DNA of 64,000 bases from assembly GCA_001311565.1 (NCBI GenBank), contig BBBM01000011.1:1-64000 (forward strand), in the 5' to 3' direction. This document shows, piece after piece, positions 1 through 9,570 of the stretch (the stretch's first letter is position 1; every line of letters begins with the position of its first letter). The notes under the pieces are model-generated. The model ran no database searches. It was given only the letters and a program-made list of their open reading frames with translations, and had not been told where the DNA came from. A program made the translations under genes and the position numbers. The stretch is from Desulfothermus okinawensis JCM 13304. Lineage in GTDB: Bacteria > Desulfobacterota > Desulfovibrionia > Desulfovibrionales > Desulfothermaceae.

Positions 1-551
1 CTTTTGTTACATTGAATGTATATCTATCCTCTACTTTTTCTACAAGTATTTTTATGGAAGGATTTAAATTTTTAACCTTAGATATAAGGTCTTCAATTGT
101 TTCAAACTCCATATTCAAGATATCTATTTTAACTATATCTATTAATTTAAATAGTTTTTCATTTGTAATATGTCCAATATAATCGTCTAATGCCAATATA
201 TATCCTTTTTTTCTTTAAATCAATGCAGGTTTTTAGCACTGACTTGTCAATAATTACATCTTCCAGGACCTCAACAACTATTATCTCCCTGGGTAATACT
301 TCTGCTATGCCAGAGATTAAGGAGTTATAAGGAAAATTGATAAAGAAACGAATATTTTTATTTACTCCCCTTTGAGCAAGGGTAAGTCCATCTACAATTA
401 CCTTTGATGTGGCCACATCCCCATCTGTCACATTGGCTGACCCAACGTCTGCATCGCGAAAAAGTAGTTCATACCCATATATATTTAGTTTTCTATCAAA
501 AATAGGTTGACGTCCTACAAATATTTCCTGATAGGTAAAATTTTTCCCCAT
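1..551 (-). CDS. EAL/HDOD signal-transduction protein (YuxH-like), N-terminal part
   Basis: The gene runs off the left edge, so only about 183 N-terminal residues are visible. The start reads FVGRQPIFDRKLNIYGYELL, the typical opening of EAL-plus-HDOD proteins, whose EAL domain is usually degenerate and whose HDOD half would lie outside the window. After the T7 run at 206-212 the frame must drop one base, which restores LALDDYIG and a following EAL-like stretch. The start is an ATG 15 bases after the argC stop, so the two genes are probably co-transcribed. Such proteins are linked to c-di-GMP or motility signalling; the exact role here is inferred. Confidence 0.75.
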
Positions 552-566
552 AGCTTAAACCTCACA

Positions 567-1619
567 CTAGGGTATAATGGCTAGGGTCTCTAACCCTGTG
601 CTTTCTTTAAGCCCAAACATCAAATTTGCATTTGCAATGGCCTGTCCAGATGCTCCTCTACATATGTTGTCAATGCAACTTATTATCAAAACAGTATGGG
701 TCCTCTTGTCAAAACACAGGGAGATGTCGCAGTACATGGTACCTCTTACATTTCTGGTTTCCACCAGCCTATTCTCTTCATATAATCTAATCCACTTATT
801 TTGTATGTCAAATTCCGTATATGCCTGGTATAACTGTTCAAAAGAGACATTATTTTTGAGCTTTACATACATAGTAGAAATTATGCCCCTTTGAATGGGT
901 AGCAGATGAGGGTTAAAAGATACTGTTATATTTGTGTTGGCAATTTTACTGAGTTGTTCTTCTATTTCAGGGGTGTGCCTATGAACTCCTCCAATGCTAT
1001 AGGGTCTGAAATTATCATAAACCTCGCTGAAGATTATGCCAAGTTTAGCAGATCTACCAGCACCACTAGTCCCTGATTTGCTGTCAATTATAATTGGTGA
1101 AGGACAGATAAGAGAATTTTTTTAGGGCTGGATACAGTCCCAGTATAATTGATGTTGGATAACATCCTGGATTTGCAACAAGGTTAGCAGATTTTATCTT
1201 ATCTCTATATAGTTCAATTAGCCCATATACTGCCTTTGGAAGTAACTGCTTTTGCTTGTGATCTGTCTGGTACCATTTTTCGTAAATCTCTGGATTTGAC
1301 AGACGAAAATCAGCACTTAAATCGACAACTTTTACGTCTTTTTCAAGGAAGGAAGGTACATATTCCATAGCACTTTTGTGGGGAACCGCCAAAAAAAACA
1401 AGATCTACCTGAATATCCATGCATTTTTCAGGATGAATTATATCAATTTTTCCCTCTTTAGTCCCTTTAAGGAAACCAAATTCATCCAGTAATTTTTTTA
1501 CCACAATTTTTCCTTGAAGTGGCAAATTTTAGTTCAAGTTCTGGATGTTGTGATATAAGCCTTATTAGTTCTGTACCTGTATAACCAAGTGCCCCAACTA
1601 TTCCAACTGATATGGTCAT
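567..1619 (-). CDS. argC: N-acetyl-gamma-glutamyl-phosphate reductase
   Basis: ArgC reduces N-acetylglutamyl phosphate with NADPH in arginine synthesis. The N-terminus carries the nucleotide-binding [13 protein letters not shown]. The catalytic cysteine is in NPGCYPTS, and the conserved histidine region reads [14 protein letters not shown]. Re-joined length is 349 residues, normal for the family. Three single-base over-long runs split it: T7 at 1493-1499, A8 at 1391-1398 and T7 at 1117-1123. Each shifts the frame by one in the same direction, and the three together restore the starting phase. The HDOD gene follows closely. No other arginine gene is nearby. Confidence 0.93.
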
Positions 1620-1650
1620 TTGGTGTCTCCTAAATATCAATACCTGTTAG

Positions 1651-1949
1651 TTATGTACGTTGAACATATTTCATCTTAAGCTCAAATAAGATATTTTTAA
1701 AAAAATTCTTCTTCTTCCCTGCTTAAATTACCCCTGGTCTTTTCTTCAAGCATTGAAAGGACATCAATTGTATGCCTGGCAAGCTCAAGGTTTACATCAG
1801 TTTTTCCAGTAACTGGGTCAGACACTTCTCCTAGGTGAACCAGGGCTGATGAGCTAAGGGACATAACAAATGTGATAAAATCGACCTTTGGAAGTGGCCC
1901 TTTTTTTAAGATATTCCTTGGTGATCTTTTCCCTCTTTTCTTCGGACAT
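1651..1949 (-). CDS. DUF1844 domain protein
   Basis: Small protein of 98 residues after re-joining, starting MSEEKREKITKEYLKKG. The core LPKVDFITFVMSLSSSALVH followed by a GEVSDP..GKTDVNLELARHTIDVL segment matches DUF1844, a family of unknown function common in Desulfobacterota. Two A/T runs break it: T7 near 1908 and A7 near 1699. Correcting the second restores a C-terminus ELKMKYVQRT and moves the stop to 1651. An AGGGG precedes the ATG. It lies 31 bases upstream of argC on the same strand, probably in one transcript. Confidence 0.8.
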
Positions 1950-2072
1950 TGATTTTCCCCTTGAAGTTTCCATACAGAAGTTTCTATTAAATACACTATT
2001 TACTTGTTTCTAACAGAGAAATTTTTCTTATGCAATTTGAATTTTGTAGGTCTAAATTTTTGTATAAAAGTT

Positions 2073-2188
2073 GGTTATCCTTTTATTTGCTTGAAATACA
2101 GGTAACTTTTTTTTATTTTTTATAAATATTTACTACAAGTTCAACAAAATGATGGACTTGGGTTAAAGTGTAAGTTATCCTTTTATTT
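2073..2188. repeat. 15-bp direct repeat upstream of the diguanylate cyclase
   Basis: GTTATCCTTTTATTT occurs at 2074-2088 and again at 2174-2188, exactly 100 bases apart, in the roughly 260-base gap between the divergent DUF1844 and diguanylate cyclase genes. The rest of the gap is AT-rich with no clear sigma-70 promoter. The pair could be a regulator site; this is a guess from spacing alone. Confidence 0.35.
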
Positions 2189-2210
2189 AATTTTAGTTAA
2201 GGGTTATTTT

Positions 2211-3841
2211 ATGAAATATAGAACCATTAAGAATGAAATTTTTAAGGTAATTACTTTATTTTCAATTAATATTCTGGTCATTTTTGGGATTTTGTTGGGT
2301 AGTTTTCTCTATTTTACCTTTTATTCCAACGTAAAATCATACCTTAGACAGCGCAATCAAGCCCTAAAGTTTCTCCTAGAGGGATATTTTGTTAAGCTTC
2401 ATAATTATATTGATTTTTTGAGTAGAATTGACGGGGTTAGAAATGTGCTGTTGCTTGGTGAAGAAAATAGAAAAGAAGTGCTTAAAATTTTTAGAGATTT
2501 TGAATTGTCAGACCCAGACATTAATTACATCTATGCTGGATTCAAAGATGGTTCCCTATTAATCAACAATTACATTCCGCCACCAGGATTTAATTCTACT
2601 GTAAGACCGTGGTACAAGATTGCAATAAAGAAAGCTCCAAATATATCAGATGGCCTTCCTATAGGGAAATAAAAACAAAAGAATGGCTTATATCAATAAG
2701 CAAGGCTTTAATAGACAAGAATAATAATATATCTGGAGTAATTGCCATTGATACTTCATTACATAGGCTGGTTCAAAAATTAAATCAAAGCTTAATAGGT
2801 GAAGGTTTTAAATCTCAAAATAGTTTTGTGATTACAAATAGAGGAGATATAATTATTCATAAAAAATGAAAAATTGCTGCGTAAAAATTTTTTATGATCT
2901 TTATAATATACTGAAAGATAAGCATGAAATTGAATATAAAAATTCCGGTAAAACTAAACTTGCTTTTTTTAGATGATGTTAATGTTGTTGGATGGAAGGT
3001 AGTGACTGAAATAGATAAAAAAAGAAATTATAATGTCAATTGTTGTAAAAATACTTGGAAGTTTGGGCGTTGTTATTTTTATCTCATTGTTTCTTGGGTG
3101 GTTTTTGAGTAAGCTACTTGGTAATAGAATTGTTAAGCCTATCACAGAATTAAAGGAAAGAGTACAGCATTTAATTGAAGGAAAACATATTGATAAGAGA
3201 ATTAACACTCCTAAAAATGAGATAGAAAAGATTGCAGCAGATCTGGAAAAATTAAACTGAAAATGGTTTATATAAGAAAAATTTGCAATTAAAGAAATTA
3301 ACTGAAGAGCTAAGGATTTTATCAATAACTGACCAATTAACAGGAGTTTTTAATCGTAGAAAAATCGACAGTGATTTAAGAAGAGAATTTATCAGGGCTA
3401 AAAGATATAACAGGATTTTTTTCTTTGATATTATTGGATATAGATTTTTTTTAAAAAAATAAATGACAGATTTGGCCATGATATGGGAGATTTGGTTTTA
3501 CAAAAGGTGTCTAACTTAATTATAAGAAATATAAGAGAGTGCGATACTGCTGGTAGATGGGTGGTGAAGAGTTTATGATCATATGCCCAGAGACAAATGG
3601 TATCCAGGCAACAGCACTTGCTGAAAAATTGCGAAGGGTTATTGAAAGTTATGATTTTGGGGTTAATAGACCTGTGACAATAAGCATTGGTATAGCTGAA
3701 TTTTTAAGCACCATGAAGGATATTGATGAGTTGATAAAGATAGCAGATAAAAATTTATATAAGGCAAAGAGGGCAGGGCGAAATCGGGTAGTGTTTACTC
3801 CGATCCAGGATACCCCATATCAAGGGTATCACGATATTTAG
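2211..3841 (+). CDS. Membrane diguanylate cyclase (Cache-HAMP-GGDEF)
   Basis: Makes c-di-GMP from two GTP. Order: N-terminal membrane helix (about residues 12-35), an extracytoplasmic Cache-type sensor (SDPDINYIYAGFKDGSLLIN, then STVRPWYKIAI), a second helix (IVVKILGSLGVVIFISLFLG), a HAMP segment (VKPITELKERVQHLIEGKH), and a GGDEF domain. The active loop is GGEEF, with an RxxD inhibitory site (RECD) five residues before it. Several homopolymer frameshifts cut it, including GGGG read as GGG at 3559-3561 inside the active loop codons. Its end overlaps the convergent aminotransferase by 47 bases. AAGGG precedes the ATG. Confidence 0.85.
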
Positions 3842-4970
3842 AAAATGCCTGTTCAAGAAAATCTCTATTTAATGGCTTTATGTGGTATAAAGACTCAAGG
3901 GCTTCAGAGATTGCACATAGGGCGAATAGGATGTCTCCAAAATCAACATCTCCCATGTGACCTATACGGATTATCCTTCCCTTTAAATGATCCTGCCCTC
4001 CAGCTATATAAAGGTTGAAATTTTTAGCCAGATATTTAAGCAGGTTTTGTCCATCAACTTCTTTGGGAAGTCTTACGCTGGTAAGTCCCCAGGTATAATT
4101 TGTCTTTGCAAAACATTGAAGTCCCATAGCCTCAATACCATATCTGGTCATCTGTGTTAGTGCCCAATATTTTTTTATAGGTCTCATGCAAAGGACGTTC
4201 AAAAAGTATCTCCATGGATGCCTTTAATCCATAGATTAGGCTAACAGGCGATGTGTACAGGGTTTGTCCATTTTTTTATCTTTTCCCTCTCACCTATGAG
4301 ATAGAAATAAAAGTCCTCCCTTTTTACTTCTCTTGCCTTTTCCCATGCCCTGTTACTTAAGCTAATCAATGCTAGTCCTGGTGGAACCATTAGCCCCTTC
4401 TGAGAACCAGTAATAAGACAATCAATATGCCACTTATCCATGGGAAGGGGGGATATGCCAACTGCTGAAATGCCGTCTACAATAAGTAAAATATCATTAT
4501 CCCTGACCAGGTTGCCAATATCTTTAATTGGATGGAGTACCCCTGTGGAGGTCTCTGATGCCTGGACAAGTATTCCCTTAATATCTTTATTTTTTTTAAT
4601 TAATTCTTTTAATCTTTCAATATCTAGAGAATTTCCCCATGGAACTTCTAATTCTATTACATCCAGCCCCTTTGTCTTGGCAATCTCCAGCCACCGCTTG
4701 CCGAATTTCCCCCCCTGGATTACAACTACTTTTTCTCCTTTGTTGAATAGATTAAACACAGCTGCTTGCATGGCCCCTGTTCCAGAGGATGAGAGTATAA
4801 GCACTTCATTTTTTTGTCCCAAAAAGGAGTTTTAACTTTTTCTGGAGTTCAACCATTATGGCTTTAAATTCTTCTTTTCTGTGATGGGTCACGTGTTTTG
4901 CCATTTCCAATTCAATTTTTTGGGGGATCATGGTAGGTCCAGGTGTAAGTAGTCTAAATTTGCAAGACAT
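3795..4970 (-). CDS. Class V aminotransferase (alanine/serine-glyoxylate or aspartate type)
   Basis: PLP-dependent transaminase of about 390 residues. The N-terminus LLTPGPTMIPQKIE is the family signature. VDGISAVGISPLPMDKW supplies the cofactor-binding aspartate, and the Schiff-base lysine is in ITGSQKGLMVPPGLA. Three long A runs break the frame: near 4814, near 4266 and near 4172. AGGAG sits just before the ATG at 4970. The family includes serine-pyruvate, alanine-glyoxylate and 42 kDa hydrogenase-subunit-like enzymes, so the substrate cannot be fixed from sequence. A CA-rich repeat separates it from polA upstream. Confidence 0.85.
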
Positions 4971-4989
4971 ATTAACTCCTTATATAACT

Positions 4990-5096
4990 TCTATAAAAGG
5001 TTCAACGTCCTTTGCTGTGTCTGTGATCTGTAACTTCCATATATACACACACTCACACATACACATACACACACTTTCACATACACCCTTCATCCT
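4990..5096 (+). repeat. CA/GT-rich intergenic repeat, copy 1
   Basis: Lies between polA (upstream) and the aminotransferase, both on the minus strand. It contains GTGTCTGTGATCTGTAACTT (5017-5036) followed by about 55 bases of CA-rich simple sequence. The 20-mer is identical in copy 2 and recognisable in copy 3. On the strand of the flanking transcript the element is GU-rich. Confidence 0.75.
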
Positions 5097-7637
5097 TCAA
5101 TGTGCTTCTGCCCAGTTTTTCCCAATTCCTATATCAACAACCAGGGGGACTTCCAGTTCCCATACTGAAGACATAATCTTCTTAATTATTTTAGCGGCAT
5201 CTTCTCCATGTGTTTCAGGACATTCAAACAGGAGTTCATCGTGGATTTGTAAAAGGAGCTTAACTTCCATTTCTTTTAGGTTTTTATTGGTTGCAATATT
5301 TATCATTGCAATTTTTATTATGTCAGCTGCACTGCCCTGAATCTTTGTATTAATTGCCATCCTCTTTGCCTGAGATGCAAGATTGTTGTTTCTGGAAGTT
5401 ATGTTAGGCAGGTGTCTTTTTCTTCCAGAAAGGGTTGTTACATAAAGATTTTCTTCTACCTCTCTCTCCACCTGTTCAAAGAAATCTTTTACACCAGTTA
5501 GCTTGCTGAAATATTTTTCAATGAATTTTTTGGATTCTGTCATGGATATTCCCAGTTCATTTGAGAGTTTTTTAGGCCCATGCCATATATTAATCCAAAA
5601 TTTATTGTCTTAGCCTTTCTACGCTCGTCTTTTGTAACCTCTTCTGGTGGTTTGTCAAAGAGTGCTGCAGCTGTTGAGGAATGTATGTCTGAGCCCTTTA
5701 TAAATGCATCTACTAGATAAGGATCTTTTGAAAAGTGTGCAAGGACCCTTAACTCCACCTGGGAATAGTCTGCTGATATAATTAAGTTTCCCTGCTCAGG
5801 GATAAAACAGGACCTCATCTTTGGCCCAAATTCGCCTTTTATGGGTATGTTTTGAAGATTTGGGTTGGATGATGAAAGCCTTCCTGTTGCAGTTGCCAGT
5901 TGATTGAAATTAGTATGTATTCTGGAGTTTTGATCTGCCAGCTCTGGCAGAGGTATGAGGTATGTGGAGCGGAGTTTTTCTAATTTTCTATATTTTAAGA
6001 TGTCTTCTATTATTGGATGTTGATTTTTTTATTGATTCCAGGACATCGATTGATGTGGAGTATTCCCCCTTAGGTGTCTTTCTTCCTGGCTTTAACCCCA
6101 TTTTTTTTAAATAGGATATAGGAGAGCTGCTTGCTTGACCTTATATTAAATTCTTGTTGTGCATATTTGTAAATTTTATTGGTAAGTTTTGTTAATTCAC
6201 TTTCAACTTCCTGTAGAAACTCTGAAAACTTTTTTTTTGTCTATTTTTATCCCATTTTTTTTCCATGGAGATTAAGATAGGCACAAGTGGCCTTTCTATA
6301 TTTTCATATAATTCAAATAAATTATTTTCTTTTAGCAGCTCGAATATATATTCTCCCGTATCTATGATACTGGCTACATAAGATAACTCTTGTTTGTTTG
6401 GTGAAAACCTTGATACAATGCTTTTTAGGGAATAGTCCCTGAGTTCTGGTTCAATTAGATATGAACCTAAAGATAGGTCAAAGAGGTTATCCAGGGGAAG
6501 GTCATATTTTTCAATATCATAGAGTAGTTTTTTTGAGGGATGGCACATATACTTTTTTTAGCTGCCCTAATAATTTTCAAGATTTCATGTTGTTCCCTTG
6601 TGGAGCCTTCATGTTCCCTTGTGGCAACAAGAAAAGATCCATTGGGCAAAACAGCTATATCTTCTCCCTGGGCCTCTTTTTCTAGATCTTGAGTTTTTAT
6701 TTTATGGTTTTCACTGTTTGAGGTATGTATCTTCTGGAGGTTAGCTGGATCCAGTTTAAGCTCTTTTATGAGACTAGAAAACTCATATCTTCTTAAAAAC
6801 GGTTTTATATTTTCCTCATCTATTTTTCTTACCTCATAAGAGTTAAGGTCAGTACAAATTGGTACGTCCTTTTTTTAATATGGTGAGTTTTAAGAATTTC
6901 TCAAGATTTTCCCTTTGACCCTTTAATTTTTTTGTGAACACTTGGTGAAAGTTTATCCAAGTTGCTAAAGATTTCATCTATGCTGGAGAATCTCTTAATG
7001 ATAGATAGTCCTGTCTTTGGCCCAATTCCTGGGATCCCTTTGATATTGTCACTACTATCTCCAATAAGTGCCTGATAAAGTGGCCATAACTCAGGGGAAA
7101 ATCCTCTTTGTTTTAGGAAGTTCTCTTTAGTCAAAAGTTTTTCTTTTTTTCCCCGATGGATCCCATAAGAGCACATTTTCATCTAAGAGCTGAAATAGGT
7201 CTTTATCTGAACCAACTATTACAATGGGCAACTCTTTTTTTAAACAATTCACACATTGAGGCAATGTAGTCATCGGCTTCAAAGCCTTGTGCAACAACGG
7301 TCTTGATTCCCAGGAGGTTTACCCCCTCTAATATAGGTGGGATTTGCATACTAAGTTGCTCTGGCATTTTGAGTCTATTGGCCTTATAGGTTGTATCAAT
7401 GTCATTTCTAAAGGTTGGTCCCTTTCCATCAATAACAAAGCAGGCAAATTTAGGGTTTTCTTGTCTCAATATCTTTAGGAGCAGTCTCAAAATTATAAAT
7501 AGTGCATTTGTGGGAAATCCATCTTTTGTCTTTAAATCTGAGAATGCGTAAAATGCCCGGTAAATATATGATGATCCATCTATTAAATAGATGGGATGTC
7601 TGGGTAAGTTTAGCCTATTAAGAATACTCTTTGTCAT
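5097..7637 (-). CDS. polA: DNA polymerase I
   Basis: Repair and lagging-strand polymerase. The N-terminal 5'-nuclease reads YLIDGSSYIYRAFYAF, then GFEADDYIA, SDKDLFQLL and IGDSSDNIKGIPGIGPKT. The polymerase part has motif A DYSQVELRVLAHF, motif B RRKAKTINFGLIYGMG and motif C QIHDELLFECP. The middle 3'-5' exonuclease domain seems degenerate: I see no DxE motif I, although a FDLSLGSYLIEPEL-like remnant remains. Many A/T-run frameshifts occur, for example at 7231-7237 and 7144-7150, where dropping one base restores FKKELPIVIV and SGKKEKLL. The ATG lies inside the last codons of the DHH gene (20-base overlap), so translation is probably coupled. Confidence 0.93.
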
Positions 7638-8639
7638 TTTGCTTTTTCTTAATCCTTTTGATTAGTTGGCAACCTTCCATCCTGTCCCACAAAAATTGCT
7701 GTGGATGTTCTTTTAATCGTTCCATATCTACTTCAGCCCTGGCCATTGCCTTGTGTCCTCCAGCACTTCCAACATCACCAAAGAGTTTTTTTTGCCAGGT
7801 TCCCCATATTGTGTTTTATCCCATCTCCTCTAAATATTGCAATTAATTTGCCTTCATATATACCAATTACAATATCCCATGATATGTCATGGATCTTCAT
7901 AAAAAAAATCTGCCAGGATAACCAATATGTCGGTGGAATCCACCTCTCCCATAAATACAGTTAGTCCATCACCAATAACCCGTACCTTTTTTTAAGGCCT
8001 GTGAGAAATATTTTAGCCACTCTAATTTGTATTCACTTCGAACTATCTTTCTCAGTAGATTCTGATGGGCAAATTTACTCAAATACCTGAAGGCACGCAT
8101 ATCTGCATCGTGGAAGTTGTTCTCAAAGCTATGGGTGTCCGTCTTTATGCCGTAGAGGAGTGCAGTTGATAAAAGACGACCTGGTCTCAGCTTTAAGTTA
8201 TATAAAAATTCAGTGAGTATGGTACTATTGGCACCATATTCTGGCTGAATCTCTACAAAGTCTGCTTGAACAGGATTTTCCTTTGATATTGGATGGTGAT
8301 CAATCACAATACTGAATTCAAAGCTTGAAAACTCACTGTTGTGGTGGGGTTGGGAATCAACAAGTGCAAATTTATCATATTGAGCAGCCAGAAGGGGGGT
8401 TAATTTTTTTTATTGGTATCTTCAGGTATTTTATCATTGCAAGGTTATCAGGTCTGCTCACCTCATTTACCATTGCAATACCAACACTTTCCACTTTCCT
8501 CACTAATATTTTTTTTTAAGGCCATAGCTGAAGCCATGGCATCTGGATCTGCAACACACATGATCAGCCACCTCTGCTTTTTGTTTAAAAGTTCCAGGAG
8601 CTGATCTAGTTTGCTATCTAATTTTCTAAAATAAGACAT
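7618..8639 (-). CDS. DHH/DHHA1 phosphoesterase (NrnA-like oligoribonuclease/pAp phosphatase)
   Basis: About 335 residues. DHH motifs: ADPDAMASAMAL, the VDSQPHH region and VIDHHPISKENP. The DHHA1 part has GDVGSAGGHKAMARAEV, with the GGH loop. NrnA-type enzymes degrade nano-RNAs and/or 3'-phosphoadenosine 5'-phosphate; either fits. Breaks at long A/T runs (8511-8518, 8405-8412 and others) re-join cleanly. An ATG at 8639 is preceded by AAGGA. A TTG six bases upstream is possible but less likely. It overlaps polA by 20 bases, and cbiR ends 26 bases upstream. Confidence 0.82.
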
Positions 8640-8665
8640 AACCAAAGTCCTTGGGTAATACCTAT

Positions 8666-9390
8666 CTAGATTCCCCTACACAATGACTTGAAAAAGTCAA
8701 GGGAGGTTAGAAGATCCTTAAAATCAAATACTTCTATGGTGACAGTTATTTGAGATAGGGTGTTGGATACCTTGCTTAAGATTTCTTTTAGAATTGAGAT
8801 TCCTTTTTTATCCAACAATTCCAGGGAGTTGTGCAGCCCATTTTTGGGAGAATATATGTGGAGCATCTTTGTCTTTGAATATAATCCAGGAATGTGTAAC
8901 ATATTAAACTGATTATATTCAATTAAGTGACCTAAGTCCAGACAAACATTAAATGGTGTACTGTAAATGACATCCCATATCTCCATTAAGTTATTTTCTC
9001 GTATGTTTTCAAGGAGGATTTTGTGCATGTCCACATCCATATCCTGGATTTTTTTTCGTGAATTCAATGAATTTTTTTTAGATGGAGGGGGATGCAAAAT
9101 ATAAAACGTGGGTGTTAAAAATTTTGTTTTATCTATTAATTTTAATATGTTGTCTATCACATCACTTAAACCTTTTTCCCAGGGCAGATCCAGGGGAAGG
9201 TGAATATTGTAGGATAAATCAAGTTGTTTTAGTTGGTCAGGCAGGTCTTTTTTTTGTATAATTTAAACATGATGAGGTTTCAAACATCACTATTGAAACT
9301 TCATCAACTAGCTTTTCCAGTTTTTTTGCAGTTATTGTAAATTGTATCTGGAAATACAAAGGAGGTTGTTCCTATTTTAAATGTGTCCAT
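8666..9390 (-). CDS. cbiR: Probable cobamide remodelling phosphodiesterase CbiR (TIM barrel)
   Basis: About 240 residues, starting MDTFKIGTTSFVFPDTI. It has the xylose-isomerase-like TIM-barrel pattern of CbiR: YNIHLPLDLPW, LLENIRENN (acidic metal ligand), FNVCLDLGHL and MLHIYSPKN. CbiR cleaves the nucleotide-loop phosphodiester of cobamides so the lower ligand can be exchanged. Two long A runs near the start (about 9330 and 9252) break it; correction gives CKKLEKLVDEVSIVMFETSS. GGGG precedes the ATG. A B12 riboswitch and BtuC-type permease lie at the far end of the window but not next to it. A generic sugar-isomerase-like role is the alternative. Confidence 0.68.
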
Positions 9391-9432
9391 GTTTTTCCCC
9401 AGGGTTAAATTTTTTTTGCTTATTTCCATTAG

Positions 9433-9540
9433 CTACGAAGTTTTAAGCTTTTGATGTGTCTGTGATCTGTAACTTTCTCACACACATACACATACACTCA
9501 CACACACCACTAATCACTATTCACTAATCACTTGATCCAT
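9433..9540 (+). repeat. CA/GT-rich intergenic repeat, copy 2
   Basis: Between the EndoQ-UvrD gene and cbiR, both minus strand. GTGTCTGTGATCTGTAACTT is at 9456-9475, then CA-rich sequence, then a short period-like tail CACTAATCACTATTCACTAA. The upstream shoulder (ACGAAG..TAAGCTTTTG) also resembles copy 3. Confidence 0.75.
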
Positions 9541-9570
9541 AACAGAGCTAAAGAAATAGGCAGATTTTTT

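Noticed and set aside
577-894. Plus-strand open frame opposite argC
   Set aside because: It is the antisense shadow of argC with no ribosome site and biased composition. Similar shadows (for example 9674-10198, 16.3 kb, 57.6 kb) were also dropped.
5040-5090. CRISPR-like array in the CA-rich tract
   Set aside because: Units are 2-6 bases with no spacers; it is simple sequence inside a dispersed intergenic repeat.
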